Source: HGM04593 sp045660825 | GTDB taxonomy: Bacteria > Bacteroidota > Bacteroidia > Bacteroidales > Bacteroidaceae | Assembly (NCBI GenBank): GCA_045660825.1 | Contig: JAZREN010000006.1 | Coordinates: 1 to 47,951, forward strand | Reading direction: 5' to 3' | DNA length: 47,951 nucleotides | Shown: positions 32,468 through 41,909 of the stretch, piece after piece | How the letters are laid out: each line of letters opens with the position of its first letter | How positions within the stretch are numbered: position 1 is the stretch's first letter | Translations under genes and position numbers: made by a program | The notes under the pieces: generated by a model | What the model was told of the DNA's origin: nothing | Seen by the model: the letters and a program-made list of their open reading frames with translations, nothing else | Database searches by the model: none

Positions 32468-32843
32468 TTTTGGACATAAGAACATAAGGACAAAAGATTC
32501 CTGGCCATGATATGTTGCGTCGCATAGTTTCACTCTGCTTCTATAAATAGCGTGATTCTGCACCCGCGTGAAAACAAGTTTTCCCACTGCTGCATATTCC
32601 CACTATTTTAAGTTGGAATAAATCCAACTTTACATCTGCATGGAATCGGAGCATAACCTTTCTGTGGTGTAGATATGGAATTGGAATTTATTCCAAGCTA
32701 AAGAGTGTAATCTGTATTTAAAGAGAGAATTTATTTTCGCTTTTATACAGGTTACACTCTTTAATGTCGCGAGGATTTTTGCTTGCGACATGAATATCTC
32801 ATTGCTGAAAGACTTTTGTTCTTATGTTCTTCTGTCTTAAAAA
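32468..32843. repeat. Structured inverted-repeat element D (two cores head to head)
   Basis: Ends: GGACATAA-GAACATAA-GGACAAAA-G (32472-32496) and the inverted counterpart (32813-32837). It contains two cores. D1 (orientation of C): outer CCATG/CATGG and ATGT/ACAT (32505-32515/32632-32643), a degenerate 17-base stem (32546-32562/32591-32607, 12 of 17 paired) with a 28-base loop holding GTGAAAACAAGTTTTCCC, and AAGTTGGA/TCCAACTT (32610-32630). D2 (orientation of B): TTGGAAT/ATTCCAA (32681-32696), an 18-bp stem with one wobble (32700-32717/32745-32762) and a 27-base loop, and TGTCGC/GCGACA (32765-32790). It lies between the converging mutS2 and menA genes; no ORF. Confidence 0.75.
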
Positions 32844-32849
32844 CCTTTT

Positions 32850-33716
32850 TCAGTTTGCTGTTGTTGCAATCAAGAACAGTAGCGAGAAAACAAGCAACGT
32901 AACAGCTGTTTTGCCAAGCAGGGGGTTGAGCGCAGCGCCCTGCGCTTTCTTCAGATATTGCCAATTCTTCAGGTGTAATACAATATACACCAAGACAATG
33001 GCCAGGCTCCACAGGCGCAGCTCTATCCACACGGGAGTCATCGCGGCCATAGCCGCCACGCCCGCCAGCATGTAGCACCAACACATGACCTTGCGCCCGA
33101 AGATGACTACTGTTGTGTTCTTGTTCACGGCCTTGTCGTCTTCCATATCCCTGTAATTGTTGACAATGAGTACGTTGGCTGCAAGCAGTCCAACTGCAAG
33201 CGAGGTCAGCAATGTGCGGTGGTCGAAGGTGCCGGTCTGCAGATAGCATGTGAACGTCACAGGTACAATTCCAAAGAATATTACAACTGCCACATCGCCC
33301 AGTCCGTGGTGCGACAAGGGGTAGGGGCCGGCGCTGTATCCCAATGCAAACAGTGCAATTATGGCGCCTACGAAGATGAGCCACCAAGGGCCAAAGAACA
33401 GCATTGTGCAACCAATTGCTGCAGCAAGCATAAGTGTAGTGTATGTGGCACGTTTCATAGCAAGCGGGGAAATCTCCCCCTCTGTCACTCCACGACGGAA
33501 TCCCTCGCGTCCCTTCCTGTCGATGCCGTTCTTGTAGTCGTAATATTCGTTACCGAAATTCGAAGCAATCTGCGCCAATGCTGCAAAAAGAGTGCACAGC
33601 AGCGCCACTGTTGCATTGAACGCTCCTTGCATTAGCGCACAAGCTGTGCCGCAAATGACCCCGGCAAGGCTCACAGGTAGTGTTCTCAAGCGCATTGCTT
33701 CAATCCACTTTTTCAT
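32850..33716 (-). CDS. menA: 1,4-dihydroxy-2-naphthoate polyprenyltransferase
   Basis: 288 residues, about eight membrane helices. UbiA-superfamily prenyltransferase; MenA attaches the isoprenoid chain to DHNA in menaquinone synthesis. First Asp-rich motif N53-FGN-EYYD-YKNGID; second NNYRDMEDDKAVNKNT. The MRLRTLPVSLAGV N-terminus is typical for MenA. A BASS-type transporter gene lies 13 bases upstream on the same strand. Confidence 0.93.
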   Translation of the reverse strand: MKKWIEAMRLRTLPVSLAGVICGTACALMQGAFNATVALLCTLFAALAQIASNFGNEYYDYKNGIDRKGREGFRRGVTEGEISPLAMKRATYTTLMLAAAIGCTMLFFGPWWLIFVGAIIALFALGYSAGPYPLSHHGLGDVAVVIFFGIVPVTFTCYLQTGTFDHRTLLTSLAVGLLAANVLIVNNYRDMEDDKAVNKNTTVVIFGRKVMCWCYMLAGVAAMAAMTPVWIELRLWSLAIVLVYIVLHLKNWQYLKKAQGAALNPLLGKTAVTLLVFSLLFLIATTAN

Positions 33717-33729
33717 CTTTCAGTGCTGT

Positions 33730-34596
33730 TTATGCGGTTACTCTCTCCTTGCGTCTTATGAAGTAGACATATGTGAGCAGAATCACGTTCATCAACAGGG
33801 CATAGATAATTGCCGGCAGAGCCATCTCGCCGCTGTTGAAGATAAATGGCGACGAAGCTATGGCAATAGCCTGTGCCGCATTCTGCATGCCAACCTCAAT
33901 TACAATTGTACGTCTCACGCCGGTTGTGAATCCGCCAATACGCGACAATCCACCGCTGCACAGCATGGCAAGCAGCATGAGCAATGCTCCCGACAGGCCA
34001 AGCAGTGCAAAGTTATCGGCAATCTCACGCCAATATTGCAGGAAGAACACTGCTGCAAGTGTCATCAGTGCAGGGAATGCAAGCTTGCCAAGCACCTTTG
34101 CCACCTTTCTTGCCGCGTTGGGTTTTATCTTGCGGAATAGGCTTCCGGCCAACAGTGGAACAAACAGCAGCACAATGTTCTGCATGAACAGCTTGCCAAT
34201 GGGCAAGTGTATGTGCAGTCCGTTGCTGCTCGATACAAAGTCGGCGACAAAATCCATGATAAAGGGTAGAGTGAAAAGTGTTATGATGCTGCTGAGTGCT
34301 GTGAGTGTCACTGAAAGGGCAACATCACCTTTTGCAAGCATGGAGAAAACATTTGACGAACTGCCGCCCGGGCAACATGCCACCAGTATCAGACCCATGA
34401 AGTATATCGGTGGCAACTTCAATATCCATGCTACTGTAAACGCAATCACAGGCAGCAGAACCAACTGTCCCACCATTCCCAGCGCCACAGCTTTGGGGTT
34501 TCTTGCCACATTTGTAAAAGCCTTCTTGTCCAGGTCAATACCCAAAAGAAACATCAGTACAATGAGTATTGGCATCACAATCCATATCGTATTCAT
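33730..34596 (-). CDS. Bile acid:sodium symporter family (BASS) transporter
   Basis: 288 residues, about ten helices. The family crossover motifs are visible: CCPGGSSSNVFS in the first half and VEVGMQNAAQAIAIA in the second. Bacterial BASS proteins move organic anions with Na+; some carry bile acids, others pantoate or similar acids, so the substrate is open. It probably shares an mRNA with menA. Confidence 0.9.
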   Translation of the reverse strand: MNTIWIVMPILIVLMFLLGIDLDKKAFTNVARNPKAVALGMVGQLVLLPVIAFTVAWILKLPPIYFMGLILVACCPGGSSSNVFSMLAKGDVALSVTLTALSSIITLFTLPFIMDFVADFVSSSNGLHIHLPIGKLFMQNIVLLFVPLLAGSLFRKIKPNAARKVAKVLGKLAFPALMTLAAVFFLQYWREIADNFALLGLSGALLMLLAMLCSGGLSRIGGFTTGVRRTIVIEVGMQNAAQAIAIASSPFIFNSGEMALPAIIYALLMNVILLTYVYFIRRKERVTA

Positions 34597-34632
34597 GAGT
34601 GGAGTCTTTTTACGGTCATTTTATTGCATCCG

Positions 34633-34640
34633 CAAAAATA
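34633..34640 (-). promoter_or_regulatory. -7 box of the BASS-menA operon
   Basis: TATTTTTG on the minus strand, 36 bases before the ATG at 34596; no clear -33 box. Confidence 0.4.
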
Positions 34641-34743
34641 ACGCGAAAATTTAAAAAAATGAATTGTAATACACTATAGTTGTACTTTATTACAGCAATA
34701 TTGTCCAAGCCACAGTCAATGTGTAGAAAATTTTTCAAAACTA

Positions 34744-34773
34744 TTGTGTTTTAATTTGTATTGACTACTTTTG
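34744..34773 (+). promoter_or_regulatory. Promoter of the 34840-37048 unit
   Basis: TTG (34744-34746), 19 bases, TACTTTTG (34766-34773): good match to the Bacteroidota consensus. The leader would be about 60 bases. Confidence 0.65.
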
Positions 34774-34839
34774 CGATATCCACACACTCATGGCGTGGAG
34801 TATTAAAAGAAAAAACATACAATCAAAAACAGTTACACT

Positions 34840-35406
34840 ATGGCACAAAGAGTATTGGACCTGCTCAGGCAAATGAAGGAGAACGGCGAGGAAATGCGCC
34901 TGTGGAAGAATGTCGCGCTATCGCGTCAATGTCTTGACATTCTTGAAACCATTGACGATGCCGGCCCGGCCGAAAGGGCATTGGTACTCGATAATATCCT
35001 GTCGCTCATCCCCGAGTACGATGTACCACGCTACGCTTTGGAACTTGCCCGCTTAGAGCAGCATTGGCTCTCGTTGGCCAATGAACAGGAGTGCGGACTC
35101 TCAGTGGACGATGTCAAGGCCTGCATCCATGAACTTGAGGAGTATATCGACTACGAGAACATCACCACCGATGATTTCATACACAAGTATGGCAAGCACC
35201 TGAAGTTCGACCCAATACGCCGCACCCCGCTGTGGGAGGAGAACTATTGCCGTTGGGAAGAGGAGTGCGACCGCAGGCTCGGTGATTTCCCCCGCGGAAT
35301 GGGTTTCTGCTTTGCCTATTGGCACACGTTTGCCGAGGTGTTGCGCGAGGAGGGCGTTGAATGGAAATCGCCATCCCAAATGAACCCACGAGTGTTGTTC
35401 GACTGA
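34840..35406 (+). CDS. Uncharacterised helical protein
   Basis: 188 residues; I do not recognise the family. It is soluble (no signal or membrane helix), acidic and predicted mostly helical, with many Glu/Asp/Trp. Notable is a C-terminal block with aromatic and charged residues: PLWEENYCRWEEECDRRLGDFPRGMGFCFAYWHTF. The start follows a well-formed promoter. It is followed after 28 bases by the Sel1-repeat gene, probably in one transcript, suggesting the two proteins act together. Confidence 0.75.
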   Translation: MAQRVLDLLRQMKENGEEMRLWKNVALSRQCLDILETIDDAGPAERALVLDNILSLIPEYDVPRYALELARLEQHWLSLANEQECGLSVDDVKACIHELEEYIDYENITTDDFIHKYGKHLKFDPIRRTPLWEENYCRWEEECDRRLGDFPRGMGFCFAYWHTFAEVLREEGVEWKSPSQMNPRVLFD

Positions 35407-35434
35407 TGTGTGTTACCAAACTGACTACCCGACT

Positions 35435-37048
35435 ATGATTCCCGATTTTGAAATCACCGCAGGAAAGGAGTTCCTGAACCATTTTCTTGAAAAGAGAGAC
35501 CTGTTCTATTTCTCACCCAAAATGGTGGAGAAACTGCGTGCCGATGATAGCCCCCAAGGCAAATACGGCTACGGACGTTGGCTCTACATAACCGGTGACC
35601 GCAGCATCGAACAGCTGCGCACGGCGCGCCACTGTCTTGAGTTTGCCGCAGCCAATGGCATTGCCGATGCACTGTACATGATTGGACGCCTACACTATAA
35701 TGGCGATTATGTCGACGATACAAAGGGCATTGCCGTCATGGACCGCGAACTTGCCGACAAACTCTTGCACGAATCAGAGGCAAAGGGAAGCGAACTTGCC
35801 CGCCTGCATCGCAATTTAGACGATTTCGGGAGCCTGATGGCCCGCGATGCCGATGTCAGCGAGCCGGTTGCCGAGGCAAAGGAACTTGCCACTCAAGGTG
35901 CGTCACTCCTGTGGCTGGAGCAGTTGGGATGGATGTACTACGATATGGGTAAACGCGACGAGGCCATTGCCGCGCACGAGAAATGTGTCGAGGGCGGGCA
36001 TCTCCATGCAACCTATTTCCTTGCTGCTATGTATAACGAGCGCGGCAATGTCGCATACTACGAGTCGTTGATGCAGGATGCCATAGAAAAAGATGTTGCC
36101 GAGTGCATGATACTTGGATATGAGTACGAGGACGATTGGGACAGCTACGATGCCGACACACAGGACGAGATTCACCTCGCTCTCGACAAGAACCTGCGTC
36201 ATGGCGTTGAATTGGGCAACAGCACATGCGCCTATCTCCTTGCCAAGTACCTGCTCGCAGGCACCATGGGCTTTGAAAAGAATATCCCCGAGGCCTTCAG
36301 GTATGCACGCATTGGAATGGGATGGCGCTGCCAGCTATGCCACAAGCTGATGATTGAAATCATCAACATCACCGGCATCAACTCACTCATTCCCGCCATC
36401 ACCAAAGAGTTTGTCCTTATGGCCCGCCTCAACGCATTGCGCTGTGGAGTTAGCGAGGCATACCCATATGTCGTTGCCAACACCCCCGAGTACAAGGACA
36501 TGGGTTACGCAACCGAACTCGAATACTGGAAATCGCAGTACGAGAAACCTAAAGAACCCGAACCGGGCTTCAACTTTACCTTCCCTCTCGGCAGCAACGA
36601 CGCCGTTTGCGACAAGGAAGAGATTGTTCCCACTGTGCTTGTCATAGACCCTTCGGGCTTCACCGATTTTGTACAGGCCGATGTCGAACCCATGTCATAT
36701 AAAGAGATGGCCGCGCTCATTGGCGCCGATGGAGTGGATGCCGTGCACTTCTCCAACCCCCTGAACCAAATTACCAAGGAGTGCAAGCTGCCCAAGCAAC
36801 TGACAATGTACGTTGACCGCAATGCCATGGCAAAGAACCTGCCCGACAATGCCGTTGCCACAATGCTCTATGGTAATGGCTATGAAATAAGAGGCGCAGT
36901 CATCATAGCAATGGAAGACAACCGCTACGACACATATTCATTCACCTACGAGGAAGATATAGAAGCCGTCTACGAGGCTATCGACGACCTCACCGGCCTC
37001 TTGCGCCGCGAAACGGACGACGACGGCCGCTACGACCCCTGGGCGTAG
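35435..37048 (+). CDS. Sel1-like repeat protein with DUF3846-like C-terminus
   Basis: 537 residues. I chose ATG 35435 over the GTG at 35408, because the latter's extra nine residues look random. Residues ~50-310 contain Sel1/TPR-like helical repeats (ANGIADALYMIGRLHYNGDY, HLHATYFLAAMYNERGN, STCAYLLAKYLLAGTMG), which usually bind proteins. Residues ~390-520 (VLVIDPSGFTDFV..., LIGADGVDAVHFSNP, LTMYVDRNAMAKNLPDNAVATML, IRGAVIIAMED) resemble DUF3846. The end is acidic. No signal peptide. Role unknown. Confidence 0.75.
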   Translation: MIPDFEITAGKEFLNHFLEKRDLFYFSPKMVEKLRADDSPQGKYGYGRWLYITGDRSIEQLRTARHCLEFAAANGIADALYMIGRLHYNGDYVDDTKGIAVMDRELADKLLHESEAKGSELARLHRNLDDFGSLMARDADVSEPVAEAKELATQGASLLWLEQLGWMYYDMGKRDEAIAAHEKCVEGGHLHATYFLAAMYNERGNVAYYESLMQDAIEKDVAECMILGYEYEDDWDSYDADTQDEIHLALDKNLRHGVELGNSTCAYLLAKYLLAGTMGFEKNIPEAFRYARIGMGWRCQLCHKLMIEIINITGINSLIPAITKEFVLMARLNALRCGVSEAYPYVVANTPEYKDMGYATELEYWKSQYEKPKEPEPGFNFTFPLGSNDAVCDKEEIVPTVLVIDPSGFTDFVQADVEPMSYKEMAALIGADGVDAVHFSNPLNQITKECKLPKQLTMYVDRNAMAKNLPDNAVATMLYGNGYEIRGAVIIAMEDNRYDTYSFTYEEDIEAVYEAIDDLTGLLRRETDDDGRYDPWA

Positions 37049-37201
37049 AAAGGTGGAAAGTTAAAGCGGAAAACGGAAAGGTGGTGCAGAAATAAAGATA
37101 GAGAAGACAAACATAATTTAATCATAAATTTGGGGTTTGTTTTTCGCTTCCATTGTATTACTTTTGCAGAAAACCAACAGATGGGGCGGCATATCGGAAA
37201 C

Positions 37202-37238
37202 AACAGCTCCACGCAGTCATTGACCGCGTGGAGCTGTT
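37202..37238. terminator. Bidirectional terminator hairpin
   Basis: AACAGCTCCACGC (37202-37214) pairs perfectly with GCGTGGAGCTGTT (37226-37238) around an 11-base loop. It separates the convergent Sel1-like gene and DUF349 gene, 20 bases from the latter's stop. Confidence 0.7.
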
Positions 37239-37257
37239 CTATTGATTGTAGGGGCTT

Positions 37258-39132
37258 TTACTTTGCCTCTTTTTCTATTTCGTCTTCAACAAGGTGTATC
37301 TTGTCGAGGATTACTTTTGCGTCCTGTTTGAGTTTCTCTACCTTCTGGCGCATTACGTCGACAAGGCTGGCGCCTTTCTTGTTCGATACGCTCAAGAAGC
37401 CGATGTTGTTCTCATAGGTTGCAATCTCGCTCTTCATGGCCTCGTACTGGCGGATGAGGCGCTCGCGCTCGCGCTGCAGGCTGCCTGCGCCCTTGCCCAT
37501 GTTGTTGCGGAAGTTGGCAAGCTTGCGTTCATTGGCTGTGGTGTGGAGCTTGTCATAGATTGCATTGGTGGCCTCGCGGTACTCCTTGTAGAGCTTGTCC
37601 TTCTCCTTGAAGGGTACAAAGCCTATGCTGTTCCACTCCTGTGTGAGTGCCTGCAGCTGTTTGGTCTGCTCACCGGCGGGGAGGGTGGTGTCTATTGCCT
37701 TTATCTTCTCGATGACGGCGCGCTTGAGCTTGAGGTTCTCCTGCTCAACGTTGCGCTGTGACGATGTGGCTGCATTGCGGCGCTCAAAGAAGTAGTCGCA
37801 AGCGCTGACAAAGCGTTTCCACAATGCCTCGGAGTGCTTTTGTGCCACGGCGCCAATCTCCTTCCACTCTTTCTGCAGCTTGGTGAGCTTGTCGGCTGTT
37901 GCCTTCCAGTCCTCGCTCTCCTTGAGTGCCTCGGCCTGTTCGCAAAGCTCTTTCTTGCGCTCGAGGTTCTTGGCAAGGGTGCTCTTGGCCTCCTTGAAGA
38001 ACTCGCTCTTTTGAACAAAGAAGTGGTCGCATGCTGCGCGGAAACGCTCGAAGATCTTGAGGTTCATCTTCTGTGGTGCAAAGCCAATCTCCTTCCATGC
38101 TGCCTGCAGGTCGAGAATCTGCTGTGTGGCGGTGTTCCATGCCTGGTAGGTGGTGAGGGCTGCGAAGTCCATCTGCTCAATCTGCTCACAGATTGCTGTC
38201 TTCTTGTCAAGGTTCTCCTGCTCCTTCTCCTTCTTGGCTTCGAAGTGTTCCTGGTGGCGGCGGTTGATGATTGTAGATGCAGCCTTGAAACGGTTCCACA
38301 CCTCCTCGCGCAAGTCGGGGGCTACAGGGCCTGTCTCGCGGAATTCGTTATGCAACTGTTGCAACTGGCGGAAGGCTGCAATGACGTCGGTCTCCTCGGT
38401 GAGTGCCTCGGCCTGTGCGCAGAGCATTGTCTTGGTCTCAAGGTTCTTCTTGAAATCGTATTCGCGGAACTCGCTGTTTATCTTCAACACGTCGTAGAAC
38501 TGCTCACCGAGCAACTGGTACTGCTTCCAAAGTGGTGCTACCTGGCTCTGTGGGATGTTCTTTATCTCTTTCCATGCTGCCTGCACTGCGCGGAACTCGT
38601 TGACCTCGGGGGTGCCCTGTGCGGCCTTCTCTACAAGTGCCTGCAGCTGCTCGAGCAACTGCTGCTTCTTTTCGAGGTTCTCCTGCATCTCCTTCTCCTG
38701 TGCAGCCAACCATGCGTTGCGCTTTGCCTTTATCTGGCCAAGGTGCTGCTTGAAGGCCTCCTCAAGCTCGTCGGGCTGTGGAATAAAGAGTGCTTCCTCG
38801 CCACCCTGGGCAATGTGCTCCTTGATGGCTGCTTCAATCTCGGCAGTGCGCATGCGGTAGAACTGTACCTTGAGTGCCTCGACCTCGGCCTTGCTGTTGA
38901 GCGCATCGTCGCTCTCGGCAATAGCCTGTAGGCGCTCGATGATTTCCTGACGGCTTGCCGGTCTTGCTACTTCGGTTTCAATTGCTGCATCTTCTGCTGA
39001 TACTTGTGGAGTCTCCTCGTTGATGCTGTTCTGCTCTGTAAACTCAGTCGTAGCGGCATTGACAGCCTCATCAGGAGTACTCGTGATGTTCAGCTCCTGT
39101 GGCTGTACATCCGATTTGATACTTTCGCTCAT
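37258..39132 (-). CDS. DUF349 repeat coiled-coil protein
   Basis: 624 residues. The N-terminal ~70 residues are disordered and Glu/Thr-rich; the rest consists of about five DUF349 units, each with the hallmark W-x-x-I/L-x-x-x-P or LQ-x-x-W-K-E-I-G (AAWKEIKNIPQSQVAPLW, AAWKEIGFAPQK, KEWKEIGAVAQKHSEALWKRF, QEWNSIGFVPFKEKD). It is entirely alpha-helical and highly charged. Function in Bacteroidota is not established. Monocistronic, with its own terminator. Confidence 0.9.
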   Translation of the reverse strand: MSESIKSDVQPQELNITSTPDEAVNAATTEFTEQNSINEETPQVSAEDAAIETEVARPASRQEIIERLQAIAESDDALNSKAEVEALKVQFYRMRTAEIEAAIKEHIAQGGEEALFIPQPDELEEAFKQHLGQIKAKRNAWLAAQEKEMQENLEKKQQLLEQLQALVEKAAQGTPEVNEFRAVQAAWKEIKNIPQSQVAPLWKQYQLLGEQFYDVLKINSEFREYDFKKNLETKTMLCAQAEALTEETDVIAAFRQLQQLHNEFRETGPVAPDLREEVWNRFKAASTIINRRHQEHFEAKKEKEQENLDKKTAICEQIEQMDFAALTTYQAWNTATQQILDLQAAWKEIGFAPQKMNLKIFERFRAACDHFFVQKSEFFKEAKSTLAKNLERKKELCEQAEALKESEDWKATADKLTKLQKEWKEIGAVAQKHSEALWKRFVSACDYFFERRNAATSSQRNVEQENLKLKRAVIEKIKAIDTTLPAGEQTKQLQALTQEWNSIGFVPFKEKDKLYKEYREATNAIYDKLHTTANERKLANFRNNMGKGAGSLQRERERLIRQYEAMKSEIATYENNIGFLSVSNKKGASLVDVMRQKVEKLKQDAKVILDKIHLVEDEIEKEAK

Positions 39133-39318
39133 TCTTTTCTGTTTTTAGTTCAAAAAAATACAACGCAAAAAACAATGCGGCTTCCCATTTTTGCAACGAA
39201 AAGCCCCAATGTCTTTCTGCACTTTCTGCAAATATAATGTATATTTTAAGAATTGGTTTAAATTTTCGGGAAAAAAAGGTTTTTGTATGCCTTTTTGTCC
39301 TTTATGCCTTTTTTGTCC

Positions 39319-40548
39319 TTACTTTATTTCGACATCTACAATGCATGGGAAGGCATAGCTGCGGTCGCCTCGCAAGTTGAGGCTGCGGTGCAGGTTGGCG
39401 ATGGTGCGGCGTGGCTTAAGGCGTGCAATCTTCTTGCCCTTGTAGCGTATGGTGATTTTCTTGTCAAGGTCGGCAAGGTGGTCGTTGAGGTAGATGGTGA
39501 GCTTGCTGTAGTCGCACTGCTCAATGTTGATGACATTGCCTTCGATGTTTGCAATGACGGTCTTTCCCTGTTCAACCTCGTCGGCCGGGGCTGTGAGCCA
39601 GTAGAAATGTTCGCGTGTGACAAACTCCTGTCGCCATACAATCTGCTTGGGGTAGGGGTTGCGGCGGTACTGTGCCATCCAGCCTATGGCTGCGGTGTCT
39701 ACGCGGTCCATCCAGTGTCCCTTGCCCTCGATGATGTTGTTGCTGTGGGGGTATTTGCCGGGGTGTGCTGCGCTGAGCGAGTCCATGACCAGTGACTTCT
39801 CCTTTGCAAGGATGTTGCGGTCATAGTAATGGTCGTTCTCGCCCATCCAAATCATGAATGGGGTGTTGATGAGGTTCACCTGTGATGCTTCGCCGGGGTG
39901 GCCTGCCATCATTGAGGCGGCTGCCCACTTGTCGGCCATGCGGGGTGCAAGACGCCAAACGCCATCGCCGCCGGCCGAGTAGCCAAGAAGGTATACCTTG
40001 TTGGGGTTGACGCCCTCGAACACAACGCAGGCTCTGATGACATCCTCGAGCAGTTCGTCGAGTCCCTTGCGGTGCCATAGATCCGATGTGTTCCATGGTG
40101 CGCGTGGGGCAACATATACTCCTTCAAATGGTTCATAAAGGTAAATCTGGTTCATCCACTGCTCGTCGTTTACCTCTTTGGGGCAGTGTCCGCCGCCATG
40201 CATGGATATGTAGAGGCTGCGGCCGTCCTTGGGAGTCAGGCCGAACACGCGGCATGCGCATGCAAGCTTGATGGAGTCGTGGGTGATGGTCATGCGTTGC
40301 CACTGGGGGCCAAGCTCGCGGGCGCTCTCCTTGAGCCACAAGGAGTCTATGATGTAGGCTGCTTCGTCGCAGTCGGCTTTGGTGAGTTTCTTGGTTGCAA
40401 ATCGCTGGTCGGCAAGCTCACCATGTGGGGCTTTGAGCCACTCGTTGAATTCCTGAATCTGTGCGTTTGAAACGCCCGGTGCCAAAAACAACATTGCCGC
40501 AATGGCGGCAATTGTTGTTATGAGGTTCTTTCTTTTCATTTGTATCAT
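39319..40548 (-). CDS. Secreted esterase-like alpha/beta hydrolase
   Basis: 409 residues. The ATG at 40548 overlaps the mgtE stop as ATGA; a second ATG three codons on (40539) gives the cleaner signal peptide (MKRKNLITTIAAIAAMLFLA). Features: oxyanion-type HGGGHCP, EPFEGVYVAPRAPWNTSDLWH, nucleophile elbow LLGYSAGGDGVWRL, WMGENDHYYDRN (Asp) and EGKGHWMDR (His), typical of the PHB-depolymerase/feruloyl-esterase-like fold. Residues ~310-409 form a beta domain. Third gene of the rsmA-mgtE operon; substrate unknown. Confidence 0.85.
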   Translation of the reverse strand: MIQMKRKNLITTIAAIAAMLFLAPGVSNAQIQEFNEWLKAPHGELADQRFATKKLTKADCDEAAYIIDSLWLKESARELGPQWQRMTITHDSIKLACACRVFGLTPKDGRSLYISMHGGGHCPKEVNDEQWMNQIYLYEPFEGVYVAPRAPWNTSDLWHRKGLDELLEDVIRACVVFEGVNPNKVYLLGYSAGGDGVWRLAPRMADKWAAASMMAGHPGEASQVNLINTPFMIWMGENDHYYDRNILAKEKSLVMDSLSAAHPGKYPHSNNIIEGKGHWMDRVDTAAIGWMAQYRRNPYPKQIVWRQEFVTREHFYWLTAPADEVEQGKTVIANIEGNVINIEQCDYSKLTIYLNDHLADLDKKITIRYKGKKIARLKPRRTIANLHRSLNLRGDRSYAFPCIVDVEIK

Positions 40549-41897
40549 AATATTATTTTGCTCAGTGCCATTGAAATTATCATGTAGAAGGTCATACCAC
40601 TGAGGTCATTTATAATCTGTATGAACGGTCCCGTGGCAACGGCCGGGTTGATGTTTATCCTCTCGAGCACCATGGGGATGAAGGTTCCGAAGCCCGATGC
40701 AAAGAGCACGACGACAAAGAGGCTGAGCGGAACGGCCAGAGTGACGATGTCAAAGGCTCCGTACATGAAGAAGTTGTACATGTATACCATCAACGACAGT
40801 ATGGTGGCGTTGATGATGGCTACGACCATCTCCTTGAGGATGTGCCTGAAGATGTGCTTGGGGTTGAGCGAGTTGTTGGCAAGGCCCTGCACGGCAATGG
40901 CCGATGACTGGGTTCCGACGTTACCTCCCATACCTGCAAGCAAGGGGATGAAGAGTGCCATCTCGGGGTGGCTGCCAAGGGTGTTGGTGAAGCAGTTGAG
41001 CAGCAGTGACGAGCCGATACCTCCCAACATGCCGATGATGAGCCAGGGAAGGCGCGCCTTTGACTGCACGAAGACGCTGTCACTGGTTTCGACGTCCTGG
41101 GTAAGACCGGCGGTGAGCTGTTGGTCGTGCTCGGTCTGTTCACGAACCTCGTCCATGATATCGTCGACGGTAATCTGTCCCACAAGGCGGTTGATCTTGT
41201 CGACAACGGGTATTGCCACAAGGTTGTACTTCTCAATGAGCATTGTAACCTCGTCAATGGGGGTGTCAACGTCTACACTGATGACATTTGTCTCCATCAC
41301 GTGTTTTACCTTTGACACTGACGGGCTGGTAATCATCTTCTTGAGCGGGAAAAGACCGCAAAGGCGCTCGTCGTCGTCGACAACGTAGATGTAGTAGATG
41401 TCGTCGAGCTCCTCGGCCTGCTGGCGCATCTCCTTGAGGCACTCGGGCATACTCCAGTTGCCGTTAACGACAACCATCTCGGTACTCATGAGACCACCGG
41501 CGGTGTCCTCGTCGTACTGCAGAAGGTCTACGATGTCGCCGGCAAGCTCAATATCCTGGAGGCTCGAGAGCACCTCTTCCTGCTTCTCCTCGTCCATGTC
41601 ACGGATAATCTCGACGGCGTCGTCGGTATCCATGTAGTTGACAAAGCGCTTGGCAATGGCCTCGGAGGGGAGTTCTTCGAGAAGGTCGTTACGCATGTCC
41701 TCGTCCATCTCGGTGAGGGCGTCGGCGGCTGTCTCGTTGTCGAGCTGGCGGTAGAGGAAACGTGCCTGCTCGGTGGTGAGCTCAAGACAGATCTCGGCAA
41801 TGTCGGCAGGGTGCAGTCTTGAAACTGATTCCTGCAACAGCACGGAGTCCTTCTTTTCAATGAGCTCCTTTATGTGGTTTATGAATTCCTGTGTCAT
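40545..41897 (-). CDS. mgtE: Magnesium transporter MgtE
   Basis: 450 residues, standard architecture: acidic N-domain (~1-130, superhelical), two CBS domains (~135-255, VLSSLQDIELAGDIVDLLQYDEDTAGGLMSTEM as linker), plug helix and five membrane helices (~280-450). It lets Mg2+ into the cell and is gated by intracellular Mg2+ binding to N and CBS domains. GGNVGTQSSA in the membrane part matches the family. Starts 12 bases after rsmA and its stop overlaps the next start. Confidence 0.94.
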   Translation of the reverse strand: MTQEFINHIKELIEKKDSVLLQESVSRLHPADIAEICLELTTEQARFLYRQLDNETAADALTEMDEDMRNDLLEELPSEAIAKRFVNYMDTDDAVEIIRDMDEEKQEEVLSSLQDIELAGDIVDLLQYDEDTAGGLMSTEMVVVNGNWSMPECLKEMRQQAEELDDIYYIYVVDDDERLCGLFPLKKMITSPSVSKVKHVMETNVISVDVDTPIDEVTMLIEKYNLVAIPVVDKINRLVGQITVDDIMDEVREQTEHDQQLTAGLTQDVETSDSVFVQSKARLPWLIIGMLGGIGSSLLLNCFTNTLGSHPEMALFIPLLAGMGGNVGTQSSAIAVQGLANNSLNPKHIFRHILKEMVVAIINATILSLMVYMYNFFMYGAFDIVTLAVPLSLFVVVLFASGFGTFIPMVLERININPAVATGPFIQIINDLSGMTFYMIISMALSKIIL

Positions 41898-41909
41898 GAA
41901 TCTCTGCTT

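Noticed and set aside
33836..34654. 272-residue frame on the plus strand opposite the BASS transporter
   Set aside because: Antisense shadow of a clear transporter gene; no motif.
37834..38931. 365-residue Leu/Cys-rich frame on the plus strand
   Set aside because: Antisense shadow of the DUF349 repeats; Glu/Lys codons read backwards as Leu/Phe.
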